Positions 8,371 to 17,340 of a stretch of 64,000 nt of DNA are shown piece after piece; positions within the stretch are counted from its first letter, which is position 1; every line of letters begins with the position of its first letter. The position numbers and the translations under genes are program-made. The notes under the pieces are model-generated. The model saw only the letters and a program-made list of their open reading frames with translations. It did no database searches and was not told the DNA's origin. Source of the stretch: Rhodobacterales bacterium RIFCSPHIGHO2_02_FULL_62_130 (GTDB lineage Bacteria > Pseudomonadota > Alphaproteobacteria > Rhodobacterales > Rhodobacteraceae); the NCBI GenBank assembly GCA_001828855.1, contig MHZT01000013.1, positions 124,001 to 188,000 on the forward strand, written 5' to 3'.

Positions 8371-9831
8371 ATGAGCATCCCCCCCGAAGCCTTCGTCCTT
8401 CCACCGACGGGGCGTGGCACCTTGCAGCAACGCATCCGCCAGATGATCACCGAAGGCGTGCTGGCCGGAAGGTTCCGCCCGGGGCAGAAAGTGCCGTCCT
8501 CGCGCGGGTTGGCCGATCATCTGGGCATCAGCCGCATCACCGTGACGCTGGCCTATGCTGAACTTGTCTCGGCGGATTATCTGACGGCGCGGGGGCGGTC
8601 GGGCTATTACATCTCGGAAAACGCCCCGCGCGCGCCGGAACTGCCCGCCTTGGCCGCGCGGGCCGAGGGCGGCGATTTCGCGCGCCTGACCGGCGGGCGG
8701 TTTTCGGGTCTGGCTTCGGTTGACCGTCCCGCCGATTGGGAAGGCTATCCCTATCCTTTCATTTACGGGCAGGCCGATCCTGCGCTTTTCGATCACCAGA
8801 ACTGGCGGCTTTGCGCGTTGCGGGCGCTGGGGCGGCGCGATTTCGGCGCTCTGACACAAGACTATTATGACCGCGACGACCCGCTGCTGATCGAGCATGT
8901 GCTGCGCCACATCCTGCCCCGCCGTGGCATTGCCGCGCGCGAGGACGAGGTGTTGCTGACCATGGGCGCGCAGAACGCACTCTGGATCACCGTCGCGGCA
9001 CTCTTGGGCAAAGGGCGGAGGGCCGCCGTGGAAAATCCGGGCTATCCGGGCCTGCGCGGGATTCTTGATACCTCCGGCACCGAGGTGGTTTCCGTCGATG
9101 TTGATGCCGACGGACTCCCCCCCGATGCGGTGCCGAAAGGGGTCGATGTGGTTTTCACCACCGCCTCGCACCAATGCCCCACCAACGCGACCATGCCGCT
9201 TGATCGCCGTCTGGCGCTGCTGGATGCGGCGGGCCGCGAGGGGTTCGTGATCGTCGAGGACGATTACGAATTCGAGATGTCCTTCCTGAAACCCGTCTCG
9301 CCCGCACTGAAGTCCCTCGATACCGAGGGCCGCGTGGTCTATGCGGGGTCTTTCTCGAAATCGGTGTTTCCGGGGATGCGGTTGGGCTATCTGGTCGGCC
9401 CGCCGTCCTTTATCCGCGAAGTGCGCGCCCTGCGGTTGATGATGCTGCGCCACCCGCCGGGCCATATCCAGCGCACCGTGGCCTATTTCCTGTCCTTGGG
9501 CCACTATGACGCGCTGATCAACCGGATGCGCGCCGCCTACAAACGCCGCCGTCAGGTGATGGAAGAGGCCATCCGCGACAATGGTCTCGAAGTGGCAGGG
9601 CAGGGTGGCTTTGGCGGCTCAAGTTTCTGGATGAAAGCGCCCGAGGCGGTGGATACCGAAGCCCTTGCCGAACGCCTGCGCTCCGATGGTGTTCTGATCG
9701 AAGCGGGCCGCGCCTTCTTCGACCCTGCCCGCGCGCCGCGCAACTATTACCGCCTGGGCTATTCCTCGATCGGCCCCGCAAAGATCCCCGAAGGCATCGC
9801 CCGTATCGGCCGCGCCATCGCCTCCATGTGA
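8371..9831 (+). CDS. tauR: TauR, MocR/GntR-family regulator with aminotransferase-like domain
   Basis: A 486-residue MocR-type protein: an N-terminal GntR winged helix (about residues 15-85, GTLQQRIRQMITEGVLAGRF...LADHLGISRITVTLAY) fused to a fold-type-I aminotransferase-like domain. The PLP lysine is at about residue 330 in AGSFSKSVFPGMRLGY. MocR proteins of this kind sense an amino compound through PLP; next to tpa and xsc the inducer is probably taurine. Paired CTGG boxes at tpa, xsc and its own start are the likely targets. In R. capsulatus TauR is an activator of taurine genes. The gene ends 20 bases before a long inverted repeat. Confidence 0.88.
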   Translation: MSIPPEAFVLPPTGRGTLQQRIRQMITEGVLAGRFRPGQKVPSSRGLADHLGISRITVTLAYAELVSADYLTARGRSGYYISENAPRAPELPALAARAEGGDFARLTGGRFSGLASVDRPADWEGYPYPFIYGQADPALFDHQNWRLCALRALGRRDFGALTQDYYDRDDPLLIEHVLRHILPRRGIAAREDEVLLTMGAQNALWITVAALLGKGRRAAVENPGYPGLRGILDTSGTEVVSVDVDADGLPPDAVPKGVDVVFTTASHQCPTNATMPLDRRLALLDAAGREGFVIVEDDYEFEMSFLKPVSPALKSLDTEGRVVYAGSFSKSVFPGMRLGYLVGPPSFIREVRALRLMMLRHPPGHIQRTVAYFLSLGHYDALINRMRAAYKRRRQVMEEAIRDNGLEVAGQGGFGGSSFWMKAPEAVDTEALAERLRSDGVLIEAGRAFFDPARAPRNYYRLGYSSIGPAKIPEGIARIGRAIASM

Positions 9832-9851
9832 AAGCGCAGCATGCCTTGGTA

Positions 9852-9933
9852 TCACCTTGGTCCAAATACTCCCGCCGGAGGCTCTGGCCGCCACGACCGG
9901 GTGCCTCCGGCGGGAGTATTTGGACCAAGGTGA
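9852..9933. repeat. Perfect 31-bp inverted repeat with CCGCCGGAGGC core
   Basis: Arms 9852-9882 and 9903-9933 are exact reverse complements over 31 bases and enclose a 20-base loop. Each arm runs CACCTTGGTCCAAATACTCC then CGCCGGAGGC. It follows tauR and would fold into a strong RNA hairpin on either strand, so it may act as a bidirectional terminator or RNA-protecting element. Confidence 0.9.
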
Positions 9934-9947
9934 AGCACAAGGGGTAG

Positions 9948-9968
9948 GGTGCGTGCTTGCCACGCACC
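9948..9968. repeat. GGTGCGTG hairpin repeat
   Basis: Perfect 8-bp inverted repeat GGTGCGTG / CACGCACC with loop CTTGC, 14 bases after the long palindrome. A longer copy stands at 18207-18233 and a decayed copy at 18351-18375, each time next to the other repeat family. Confidence 0.75.
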
Positions 9969-9978
9969 TTTGACACAA

Positions 9979-10011
9979 CTGGACTTACCATGCCGTAGCG
10001 TCTGGCCCTAA
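9979..10011 (+). promoter_or_regulatory. Paired TauR-type boxes before xsc
   Basis: Direct repeats CTGGACTTAC at 9979 and CTGGCCCTAA at 10002 start 23 bp apart, matching the tpa arrangement in orientation and spacing. They end 60 bases before the xsc start and probably activate the xsc-tauE-ackA unit. Confidence 0.7.
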
Positions 10012-10071
10012 GGGGCTTGCGGGGCGGGGGGTAGAACTGCGGAAACACCGGACCGTTTCAGGAGATACACC

Positions 10072-11844
10072 ATGCGGATGACCACGGAAGAGGCTTTTGT
10101 CAAAGTCCTTCAGATGCACGGGATCGAACATGCTTTTGGCATCATCGGATCGGCGTTCATGCCGATTTCCGATCTGTTCCCGCGCGCGGGGATCACCTTC
10201 TGGGACTGCGCCCATGAAGGCTCGGGCGGGATGATGGCGGATGGTTACACCCGCGCGTCTGGCAAGATGTCAATGATGATCGCCCAGAACGGGCCGGGGA
10301 TCACCAACTTTGTGACGGCTGTGAAAACCGCCTATTGGAACCACACGCCGCTGCTGCTGGTCACGCCGCAGGCGGCGAACAAGACCATCGGCATGGGCGG
10401 CTTCCAAGAGGTCGAGCAGATGGCGCTGTTCCAGGACATGGTTGCCTATCAGGAAGAGGTGCGCGATCCCTCGCGCGTGGCCGAGGTGCTGAACCGCGTC
10501 ATCATCAACGCCCGCCGCGCAAGCGCCCCTGCCCAGATCAACATGCCGCGCGATTACTGGACGCAGGTGATCGACATCGACTTGCCCGAGATTGTCGAGT
10601 TCGAGCGCCCCTCCGGCGGTGAGGCCGCAATTCAGGCGGCAGCCGATTTGCTGTCGCAGGCGAAGTTTCCGGTCATTCTGAACGGCGCGGGCGTTGTGCT
10701 GGGCGGGGCCATCCCTGCCAGCATGGCGCTGGCCGAACGGTTGGATGCGCCGGTTTGCGTGGGCTATCAGCATAATGATGCTTTTCCGGGCTCGCACCCG
10801 CTTTTTGCCGGTCCTTTGGGCTATAATGGCAGCAAAGCGGCAATGGAGTTGATTTCGCAGGCGGATGTGGTATTCTGTTTGGGTACCCGATTGAATCCGT
10901 TCTCGACGCTTCCCGGATACGCGCTGGACTATTGGCCTAAGCAGGCCAAAATCATCCAAGTCGACATTAACCCGGATCGGATCGGGTTAACGAAGAAGGT
11001 GACTGTTGGCATTGTCGGCGACTCGAGAAAGGTCGCCGAGGCGGTTTTGGCGCGGTTGGCCATTACCGCCGGTGACCATGCGCGCAGCGAACGCAAAGCC
11101 AAAATCGCACAGACCAAGTCGGCTTGGGCGCAGGCTTTGTCCTCGATGGATCACGAAGATGATGACGTTGGCACGACTTGGAATCAGCGCGCCCGCGCGG
11201 ACAAGCCCGACTGGATGAGCCCGCGCATGGCGTGGCGCGCGATTCAGGCTGCCCTGCCGAAAGAGGCGATCATTTCTTCGGACATCGGCAACAACTGCGC
11301 CATCGGCAACGCCTATCCGACCTTCGAGGCGGGCCGCAAATATCTGGCGCCGGGTCTGTTCGGGCCTTGCGGCTATGGTCTGCCTGCCGTGGTGGGTGCC
11401 AAGATCGGCTGCCCCGATGTGCCGGTGGTGGGCTTTTCGGGCGATGGCGCGTTCGGGATTGCGGTGACGGAGTTGACAGCGATTGGCCGTGGCGAATGGC
11501 CTGCGATCACGCAAGTGGTGTTCCGCAACTATCAGTGGGGCGCGGAAAAGCGCAACTCGACGCTGTGGTATGACGACAACTTCGTCGGAACCGAGTTGGA
11601 TACGCAGGTCTCTTATGCAGGGATTGCAAAGGCTTGCGGACTTCAGGGCGTTGTTGCCCGCACCATGGAGGAATTGACCGCCGCCCTGCGGCAGGCGATT
11701 GAGGACCAGAAGGCTGGCAAGACCACCCTGATCGAGGCGATGATCAATCAGGAACTGGGCGAGCCCTTCCGTCGGGACGCGATGAAGAAGCCTGTGGCGG
11801 TGGCCGGTATTTCCGCCGCTGACATGCGCCCGCAGAAAGTATGA
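10072..11844 (+). CDS. xsc: Sulfoacetaldehyde acetyltransferase
   Basis: A 590-residue thiamine-diphosphate enzyme. The N-terminal half has the catalytic-glutamate region of the acetolactate synthase fold (CAHEGSGGMMADGYTRAS, about residues 43-60), and the C-terminal half has the cofactor motif GFSGDGAFGIAV...VVFRNYQWGAEK. The KRNSTLWYDDNFVGTEL stretch is typical of Xsc. The reaction is sulfoacetaldehyde plus phosphate to acetyl phosphate plus sulfite. The ATG at 10072 follows CAGGAG. The stop overlaps the next gene in an ATGA, and ackA follows that gene with no gap, so the three steps (C-S cleavage, sulfite export, acetyl-phosphate use) are coupled. The upstream paired TauR-type boxes suggest taurine induction. 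Confidence 0.93.
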   Translation: MRMTTEEAFVKVLQMHGIEHAFGIIGSAFMPISDLFPRAGITFWDCAHEGSGGMMADGYTRASGKMSMMIAQNGPGITNFVTAVKTAYWNHTPLLLVTPQAANKTIGMGGFQEVEQMALFQDMVAYQEEVRDPSRVAEVLNRVIINARRASAPAQINMPRDYWTQVIDIDLPEIVEFERPSGGEAAIQAAADLLSQAKFPVILNGAGVVLGGAIPASMALAERLDAPVCVGYQHNDAFPGSHPLFAGPLGYNGSKAAMELISQADVVFCLGTRLNPFSTLPGYALDYWPKQAKIIQVDINPDRIGLTKKVTVGIVGDSRKVAEAVLARLAITAGDHARSERKAKIAQTKSAWAQALSSMDHEDDDVGTTWNQRARADKPDWMSPRMAWRAIQAALPKEAIISSDIGNNCAIGNAYPTFEAGRKYLAPGLFGPCGYGLPAVVGAKIGCPDVPVVGFSGDGAFGIAVTELTAIGRGEWPAITQVVFRNYQWGAEKRNSTLWYDDNFVGTELDTQVSYAGIAKACGLQGVVARTMEELTAALRQAIEDQKAGKTTLIEAMINQELGEPFRRDAMKKPVAVAGISAADMRPQKV

Positions 11845-12587
11845 CCCTGCCTTTTGAGATGGGGTTTGGAGCGGCGGCCTTCATGGCCGTCGCTGTCCTG
11901 ATTGCCGCATTTGTGCGCGGTTATTCCGGTTTCGGCTTTTCGGCGCTGGTGATTGCGGCCTCGGGGCTTGTCACCAACCCGCTGCATTTCGTGGCCGTGG
12001 TGGTGATCTGCGAGGCGCTGATGTCGGCCCAAGCGTGGCGCGGTGTGGGGCCGGATATCGACTGGCGGCGCGTGGGCTATCTGATGGCGGGGGCCGCTGT
12101 CGGGATGCCGCTTGGCCTGTGGGCGCTGACCTCGATCCCCGAGGATGCCGCGCGGGCGGTGATTTCGGGCTATGTGCTGGTGATGTGTCTGGTGCTGATG
12201 GCGGGGTGGAAGCTGGGCCGCGATGTGCGGGGGGCGGGCAATATCTGGGCCGGTGTCGCCTCGGGCCTTGCCAATGCGCCGGGGATGGGGGGGCTGCCGG
12301 TGGTGGCCTTTTTCGCGGCGCAGACCATGCAGGCTTCGGTCTTCCGCGCTACCTTGGTGGCCTATTTTCCGCTGCTCGACCTTTATTCCGCGCCTTTGTA
12401 TTTCTGGCACGGGATGGTCAGTTGGGACACCATCATCGCGTCCGTGCTGACGCTGCCGATGGTTTTCCTGGGCAACTGGCTGGGGTCGCGGCATTTCCTG
12501 TCCACCGATCCGCAGGATTTCCGCAAGTTCGCCATCGGGTTGCTGGCGTTGCTGGCAACGCTGGGCCTGCTGAAATCGGTGTTCTAG
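11841..12587 (+). CDS. tauE: TauE/SafE-family sulfite exporter
   Basis: A 248-residue polytopic membrane protein of the TSUP (TauE/SafE) family with about seven or eight hydrophobic segments. The family repeat is visible as the N-terminal AAFVRGYSGFGFSALVIA and a degenerate second copy around GLANAPGMGGLPVVAFF (residues about 139-155). It probably removes toxic sulfite released by Xsc, whose stop codon it overlaps by 4 bases. The ackA start codon follows its stop directly. In other taurine degraders the same position is held by tauZ or tauE genes. Direction and substrate are inferred from family and context. Confidence 0.85.
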   Translation: MTLPFEMGFGAAAFMAVAVLIAAFVRGYSGFGFSALVIAASGLVTNPLHFVAVVVICEALMSAQAWRGVGPDIDWRRVGYLMAGAAVGMPLGLWALTSIPEDAARAVISGYVLVMCLVLMAGWKLGRDVRGAGNIWAGVASGLANAPGMGGLPVVAFFAAQTMQASVFRATLVAYFPLLDLYSAPLYFWHGMVSWDTIIASVLTLPMVFLGNWLGSRHFLSTDPQDFRKFAIGLLALLATLGLLKSVF

Positions 12588-13652
12588 ATGCTGTTGGTGG
12601 TCAATGCGGGATCATCCTCGATCAAGCTGGCGGTGTTTGACGACCGTTTGCAGCAGGTCTTGGCCGGATCGGTGACCGAGATCGGCGGGGCGGGGCGGTT
12701 GCGTTGCGGGTATTTCGCCGCCGCTTGTGCCGCCCCCGACCACCGTGCGGCGCTGGCGCTGATGTTTGATGCGATGGCGGGGCAGGGGGCGCCGTTGTCG
12801 GCGCTGACCGCCGCCGCGCATCGTGTGGTGCATGGCGGCGAGGCGTTGGTGCAGCCCTGCCGCATCACGCCTGCGGTGGTCGCAGGCATTGAATCTTGCG
12901 TGCCGCTGGCCCCACTGCACAACCCCGCCAACCTGACGGCGATCAACGCGCTGGCTGATCTGGCCCCCGATCTGCCGCAATACGCCAGCTTTGATACCGC
13001 CTTTCACGCCAGCAATCCCGCCGTTGCGGTGACCTATGCGCTGCCCTTGGCCGAGCGGGAGCGGGGGCTGCGTCGCTATGGCTTTCACGGGATTTCCTAT
13101 GCGGGGCTGGTGGATAGCCTTGGCGCGGATGTGCCGCGCCGCTTGCTGGCGCTGCACTTGGGCAATGGCGCTTCGGCCTGTGCTATTCTTGACGGGCGCT
13201 CGGTTGCCTCGACCATGGGCTATTCGCCGCTGGACGGGCTGACCATGGGCACGCGCTGCGGGGCGATTGACGGCAATGCGGTGCTGCGGCTGGTGGAGTT
13301 GCACGGGGCCGAGGGGGCCGCGCGCATCCTGAACCGCGAAAGCGGGCTGCTTGCGCTGGGGGGTACCAATGACATGCGCGCGCTGCAAGAGGCTGGCACG
13401 CCCGAGGCTGCCTTTGCGCGCGACCATTTCCGCTATTGGGCGGTGCGACATTGCGGCAGCCTGATTGCGGCGATGGAGGGCTTGGATGCCATCGCCTTTA
13501 CCGGCGGCATTGGCGAGAATGACGCCGAGATGCGCGAGGCCATCGCGGCAGGGCTGGCTTGGGCGGGCAATGTGTCGGTTCTGGTGGTGCAGGCCGAGGA
13601 AGAGCGCACCATTGCGGCCGAGGCGCAAAGCCTGCAAAGATCCGGTCTGTAA
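12588..13652 (+). CDS. ackA: Acetate kinase
   Basis: A 354-residue acetate kinase, shorter than the usual 390-400, with all core motifs: NAGSSSIKLAVF (residues 6-17), HRVVHGGEA, DTAFH, RRYGFHGIS, HLGNGAS, the TMGYSPLDGLTMGTRCG loop and FTGGIGEN. The missing length seems spread over the N-terminal region and the end. It makes ATP and acetate from acetyl phosphate, the Xsc product, in place of the phosphotransacetylase (pta) that accompanies xsc in many taurine degraders. The start codon abuts the tauE stop, so it is co-translated with xsc and tauE. A pta gene elsewhere in the genome is not excluded. Confidence 0.9.
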   Translation: MLLVVNAGSSSIKLAVFDDRLQQVLAGSVTEIGGAGRLRCGYFAAACAAPDHRAALALMFDAMAGQGAPLSALTAAAHRVVHGGEALVQPCRITPAVVAGIESCVPLAPLHNPANLTAINALADLAPDLPQYASFDTAFHASNPAVAVTYALPLAERERGLRRYGFHGISYAGLVDSLGADVPRRLLALHLGNGASACAILDGRSVASTMGYSPLDGLTMGTRCGAIDGNAVLRLVELHGAEGAARILNRESGLLALGGTNDMRALQEAGTPEAAFARDHFRYWAVRHCGSLIAAMEGLDAIAFTGGIGENDAEMREAIAAGLAWAGNVSVLVVQAEEERTIAAEAQSLQRSGL

Positions 13653-13819
13653 TCCGCCATGGTCCCCGCAAGATTATCCTTTTTGATGCGCGGCTTGGGA
13701 AGGAATTTCCTGTTTTCCCCCATCCGCCGCAACTCTGTGTCACAATCGGGCTTGTTCGGCGGAAACCTTCCGTCCAGACTGCCGCCAAAGCCCGCAAGCA
13801 TAAGGGGCGAAGGGGGAAT

Positions 13820-16606
13820 ATGACCGTCCAGCCAAAGATCGAAACCTCGCGCCCCATCGCGGATGAGGTTCGCAAGACCACCTGCTACATGTGCGCCTGC
13901 CGCTGCGGCATCAATGTGCATCTGACCTCTGGCAAAGTGTCCTATATCGAGGGCAACCGCGACCATCCGGTGAACAAGGGCGTGCTTTGCGCCAAGGGTG
14001 CAAGCGGCATCATGCAGGTCACAGCGCCGTCCCGCCTGCGTGCGCCGCTGAAACGGGTTGGCCCGCGCGGGTCGGGGGCGTTCGAGGAAATATCCTGGGA
14101 TGAGGCGCTGGCGCTGGCGGTTTCGTGGATGAAGCCGTTGCGCGAAACCGCACCGGAAAAGCTGGCCTTCTTCACAGGGCGCGATCAGAGCCAAAGTTTC
14201 ACCGGCTGGTGGGCGCAGGCGTTTGGCACGCCCAACTATGCGGCGCATGGCGGCTTTTGTTCGGTCAATATGGCGGCGGGCGGCATCTATACCATCGGCG
14301 GCGCGTTCTGGGAGTTCGGCCAGCCCGATTGGGAGCGCACCAAGCTGTTTGTCCTCTTTGGCGTGGCCGAGGATCACGACAGCAACCCGATCAAGATCGG
14401 TCTGGGTAAGCTGAAGGCGCGTGGGGCGCGGGTGATTGGCGTAAATCCGATCCGCACCGGCTATAACGCGGTGGCCGATGACTGGTTGGGCATTAACCCC
14501 GGCACGGATGGGCTGTTGATCCTGTCGCTGATCCATTGCCTGCTTGAAGCGGGCAAGGTTGATCTGGACTATCTGGCCAAGTTCACCAACGCAGGGCTGC
14601 TGGTGGTGGAAGAGGGGCCCGAAAAGGGCCTGATCGCCAAGAACGCGGAAAGCCAACCCTTTGTGATTGATCGCAAAACCGGTATGCCGGCACCTTGGGA
14701 TGGCAAGGGCGTCGATCCTGATCTGGGGGCCAGCTATCAGGGCAACCGCACGGTGTTTCAGCATATGGCGGAGCGTTACCTCTCGCCCGATTACGCGCCC
14801 GAGGCTGTGGCGGCGCGCTGCGGCATACCCGCCCCCCGCATCCGCGCGCTGGCCGCTGAACTTGCCCGCGTCGCCTTTGACGAGGCGATTGAGCTTGCCC
14901 AGCCCTGGACCGATTTCCGTGGCAACCGGCACGAAACCATGACGGGCCGCCCTGTGTCGTTCCACGCCATGCGCGGTATTTCCGCCCATTCCAACGGCTT
15001 CCAGACCGCCCGCGCCCTGCATCTGTTGCAGATCGTGCTGGGCACGGTCGAGGTTCCGGGGGGCTATCGTCTGAAGCCGCCCTATCCGAAACCTGTCGAG
15101 GCCCATCCCACCCCGCATTTCGTCACCGTTCCGGGCAAGCCGCTGTCAGGTCCGCACTTGGGCTATGTGCGCGGGCCGGAAAACCTTGCGCTGCGCGAGG
15201 ACGGCAGCCCCGCCCGCATCGACAAGGCCTTCACATGGGAAAACCCGTTCTCGGCCCATGGCCTGATGCATATGCTGATCCCCAACGCCCATGCCGGTGA
15301 TCCCTACCGCATCGACACGCTGTTCCTTTATATGGCGAATATGGCGTGGAACTCGTCGATGAACTCGGCCCGCGTGATGGAGATGCTGACCGACAAGGGC
15401 GAGGATGGCGAATACATCATCCCGCGCATCATCTATTCTGATGCCTATGCGTCGGAAATGGTCGCCTATGCCGATCTGATCCTGCCCGATACCACCTATC
15501 TTGAGCGGCACGATTGTATCTCGCTTCTGGACCGGCCCATCAGCGAACCCGATGCGGCGGGCGACAGCATCCGCTGGCCGGTGGTCGAACCCGACCGCGA
15601 TGTGCGCCCCTTCCAGTCGGTGCTGCTGGACCTTGGCGCGCGTCTGGGTCTGGCCCCGATGGTGAAAGAGGATGGCTCCCCCCGCTACAAGGATTACGCC
15701 GACTATATCGTGACCCACATCCGCCGCCCCGGTGTCGGCCCGCTGATCGGCTTTCGCGGCGCGGATGGTTTGGCCACGGGGCGGGGCGGGGCCAACCCCG
15801 ACCAGATGCAGGCCTATATCGACAACGGCGGCTTCTATCAGGCCCATGTGCCGGCCGAGGCGTCCTTCTACAAACCGTGGAACGCCGCCTATCAGGATTG
15901 GGCGGTTGCGACCTCGTTCTACGAAGTCCCGCAGCCCTATCTTTTCTCGATCTGGTCCGAACCGATGCGAAAGTTCCAGATGGCTGCCGAGGGGCTTGGC
16001 GCGATCCAGCCCCCCGACCATCTGCGCGCACGCCTGAAACAAGCGATGGACCCGCTGCCCACATGGTATCCGCCCTTTGGCGATCAAGAGGCCGCAGGCT
16101 GGGGCTATCCGGTGCATGCGCTGACGCAGCGGCCGATGGATATGTATCACTCATGGGGTAGCCAGAACGCATGGCTGCGCCAGATCAGGGGCAAGAACTA
16201 CCTTTACGTGCCGACGAAGATCTGGGCGGAACACGGGTTTCAGGACGGCGACTATGCCCGCGTCATCTCGCCCAACGGCGGCATCACCGTTCCGGTGGCC
16301 CATATGGCCGCGTTGAACGAAAACACGGTCTGGACATGGAACGCCATCGGCAAGCGCAAGGGCGCCTGGGCGCTGGATGAAGGTGCGACTGAGGCGACGG
16401 AAGGATTCCTGCTGAACCATCTGATTTCGGAACTCTTGCCCGACAAGGGCGACGGGCAGCGCCTGTCCAACTCGGACCCCGTGACGGGGCAGGCGGCGTG
16501 GTTTGATTTGCGGGTGCGGATCGAACGGGTCGGGCCGAAGGATCAGTCGGAACCGTCTTTCCCGCCCATCCCAAGGGTCGTTCCGAAAGGGGAGGATCGC
16601 GCATGA
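13820..16606 (+). CDS. soeA: Cytoplasmic sulfite dehydrogenase, molybdopterin catalytic subunit (SoeA-like)
   Basis: A 928-residue enzyme of the DMSO-reductase molybdopterin family. The N-terminal [4Fe-4S] ligands are Cys22, Cys25, Cys29 and Cys57 (CYMCACRCG...GVLCAKG). There is no twin-arginine signal before them, so the protein stays in the cytoplasm, unlike DMSO or thiosulfate reductases. The molybdopterin-binding middle and the C-terminal dinucleotide-binding domain are present. The ATG at 13820 is preferred because an AGGGG ribosome site precedes it and the cluster motif starts 21 residues later; the frame is open further upstream. With SoeB and SoeC it probably oxidises sulfite to sulfate and feeds electrons to quinone. 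The sulfite role is inferred from family resemblance and the xsc neighbourhood. Confidence 0.85.
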   Translation: MTVQPKIETSRPIADEVRKTTCYMCACRCGINVHLTSGKVSYIEGNRDHPVNKGVLCAKGASGIMQVTAPSRLRAPLKRVGPRGSGAFEEISWDEALALAVSWMKPLRETAPEKLAFFTGRDQSQSFTGWWAQAFGTPNYAAHGGFCSVNMAAGGIYTIGGAFWEFGQPDWERTKLFVLFGVAEDHDSNPIKIGLGKLKARGARVIGVNPIRTGYNAVADDWLGINPGTDGLLILSLIHCLLEAGKVDLDYLAKFTNAGLLVVEEGPEKGLIAKNAESQPFVIDRKTGMPAPWDGKGVDPDLGASYQGNRTVFQHMAERYLSPDYAPEAVAARCGIPAPRIRALAAELARVAFDEAIELAQPWTDFRGNRHETMTGRPVSFHAMRGISAHSNGFQTARALHLLQIVLGTVEVPGGYRLKPPYPKPVEAHPTPHFVTVPGKPLSGPHLGYVRGPENLALREDGSPARIDKAFTWENPFSAHGLMHMLIPNAHAGDPYRIDTLFLYMANMAWNSSMNSARVMEMLTDKGEDGEYIIPRIIYSDAYASEMVAYADLILPDTTYLERHDCISLLDRPISEPDAAGDSIRWPVVEPDRDVRPFQSVLLDLGARLGLAPMVKEDGSPRYKDYADYIVTHIRRPGVGPLIGFRGADGLATGRGGANPDQMQAYIDNGGFYQAHVPAEASFYKPWNAAYQDWAVATSFYEVPQPYLFSIWSEPMRKFQMAAEGLGAIQPPDHLRARLKQAMDPLPTWYPPFGDQEAAGWGYPVHALTQRPMDMYHSWGSQNAWLRQIRGKNYLYVPTKIWAEHGFQDGDYARVISPNGGITVPVAHMAALNENTVWTWNAIGKRKGAWALDEGATEATEGFLLNHLISELLPDKGDGQRLSNSDPVTGQAAWFDLRVRIERVGPKDQSEPSFPPIPRVVPKGEDRA

Positions 16607-17340
16607 CCTGCTTGCCCGCGACGACACAAAAGAAACTGGGTCTGGCGATTGATCTGGACACCTGCGTCGGCTGTCAGGCCTGCGTGACCGCCTGCAAGGG
16701 CTGGAACGACCAAGGCTATGGTGCGCGCCTGTCCGATCAGAACCCCTATGGCGCGGACCCTTCGGGGACGTTTTTGAACCGCGTGCATAGCTATGCCGTG
16801 CAGCCCGAGGCGGGACCGGCCCAGACCATCAACTTCCCGCGGTCCTGCCTGCATTGTGATGACGCGCCTTGCGTGACGGTTTGCCCGACGGGGGCCAGCT
16901 ATAAGCGGACCGAGGACGGCATCGTTCTGGTGAACGAAGATGCTTGCATCGGCTGCGGTCTTTGTGCGTGGGCTTGCCCCTACGGCGCGCGCGAGTTGGA
17001 TCAGGCGGCGGGGGTGATGAAAAAATGCACCCTATGCGTAGACCGCATCTATAACGAAACCCTGCCCGAGGAAGATCGCGAACCCGCCTGCGTGCGTGGA
17101 TGCCCCACCGGCGCGCGGCATTTCGGCGATTTTTCCGACCCTGACAGCAAGGTCAGCCGTTTATCGGCGGAACGCGGCGGCTATGCGCTGATGCCCGATA
17201 TGGGGACGAAACCGGTGAACCGCTATTTGCCGCCGCGCAAAAAGGATCACCCGCAAGAGGCCAGCCTTTTGGCACCGTTGCTGGACATCAAGGCCAGCGG
17301 ATTTGCGGGCTGGCTTGACAAAATTCTGGGGAAGATCTGA
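16603..17340 (+). CDS. soeB: Four-cluster ferredoxin subunit (SoeB-like)
   Basis: A 245-residue electron-transfer subunit of the DmsB/NrfC type. Four cysteine groups are visible in order: CVGCQACVTACK (about residues 19-30), CLHCDDAPCVTVCP, CIGCGLCAWACPYGARE, and CTLCVDRI...CVRGCPTGARHFGD, enough for four [4Fe-4S] clusters. It carries electrons from the molybdenum subunit to the membrane subunit. Its start overlaps soeA by 4 bases and its stop shares a base with the soeC start (TGATG). There is no signal peptide, in line with a cytoplasmic complex. Confidence 0.88.
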   Translation: MTCLPATTQKKLGLAIDLDTCVGCQACVTACKGWNDQGYGARLSDQNPYGADPSGTFLNRVHSYAVQPEAGPAQTINFPRSCLHCDDAPCVTVCPTGASYKRTEDGIVLVNEDACIGCGLCAWACPYGARELDQAAGVMKKCTLCVDRIYNETLPEEDREPACVRGCPTGARHFGDFSDPDSKVSRLSAERGGYALMPDMGTKPVNRYLPPRKKDHPQEASLLAPLLDIKASGFAGWLDKILGKI

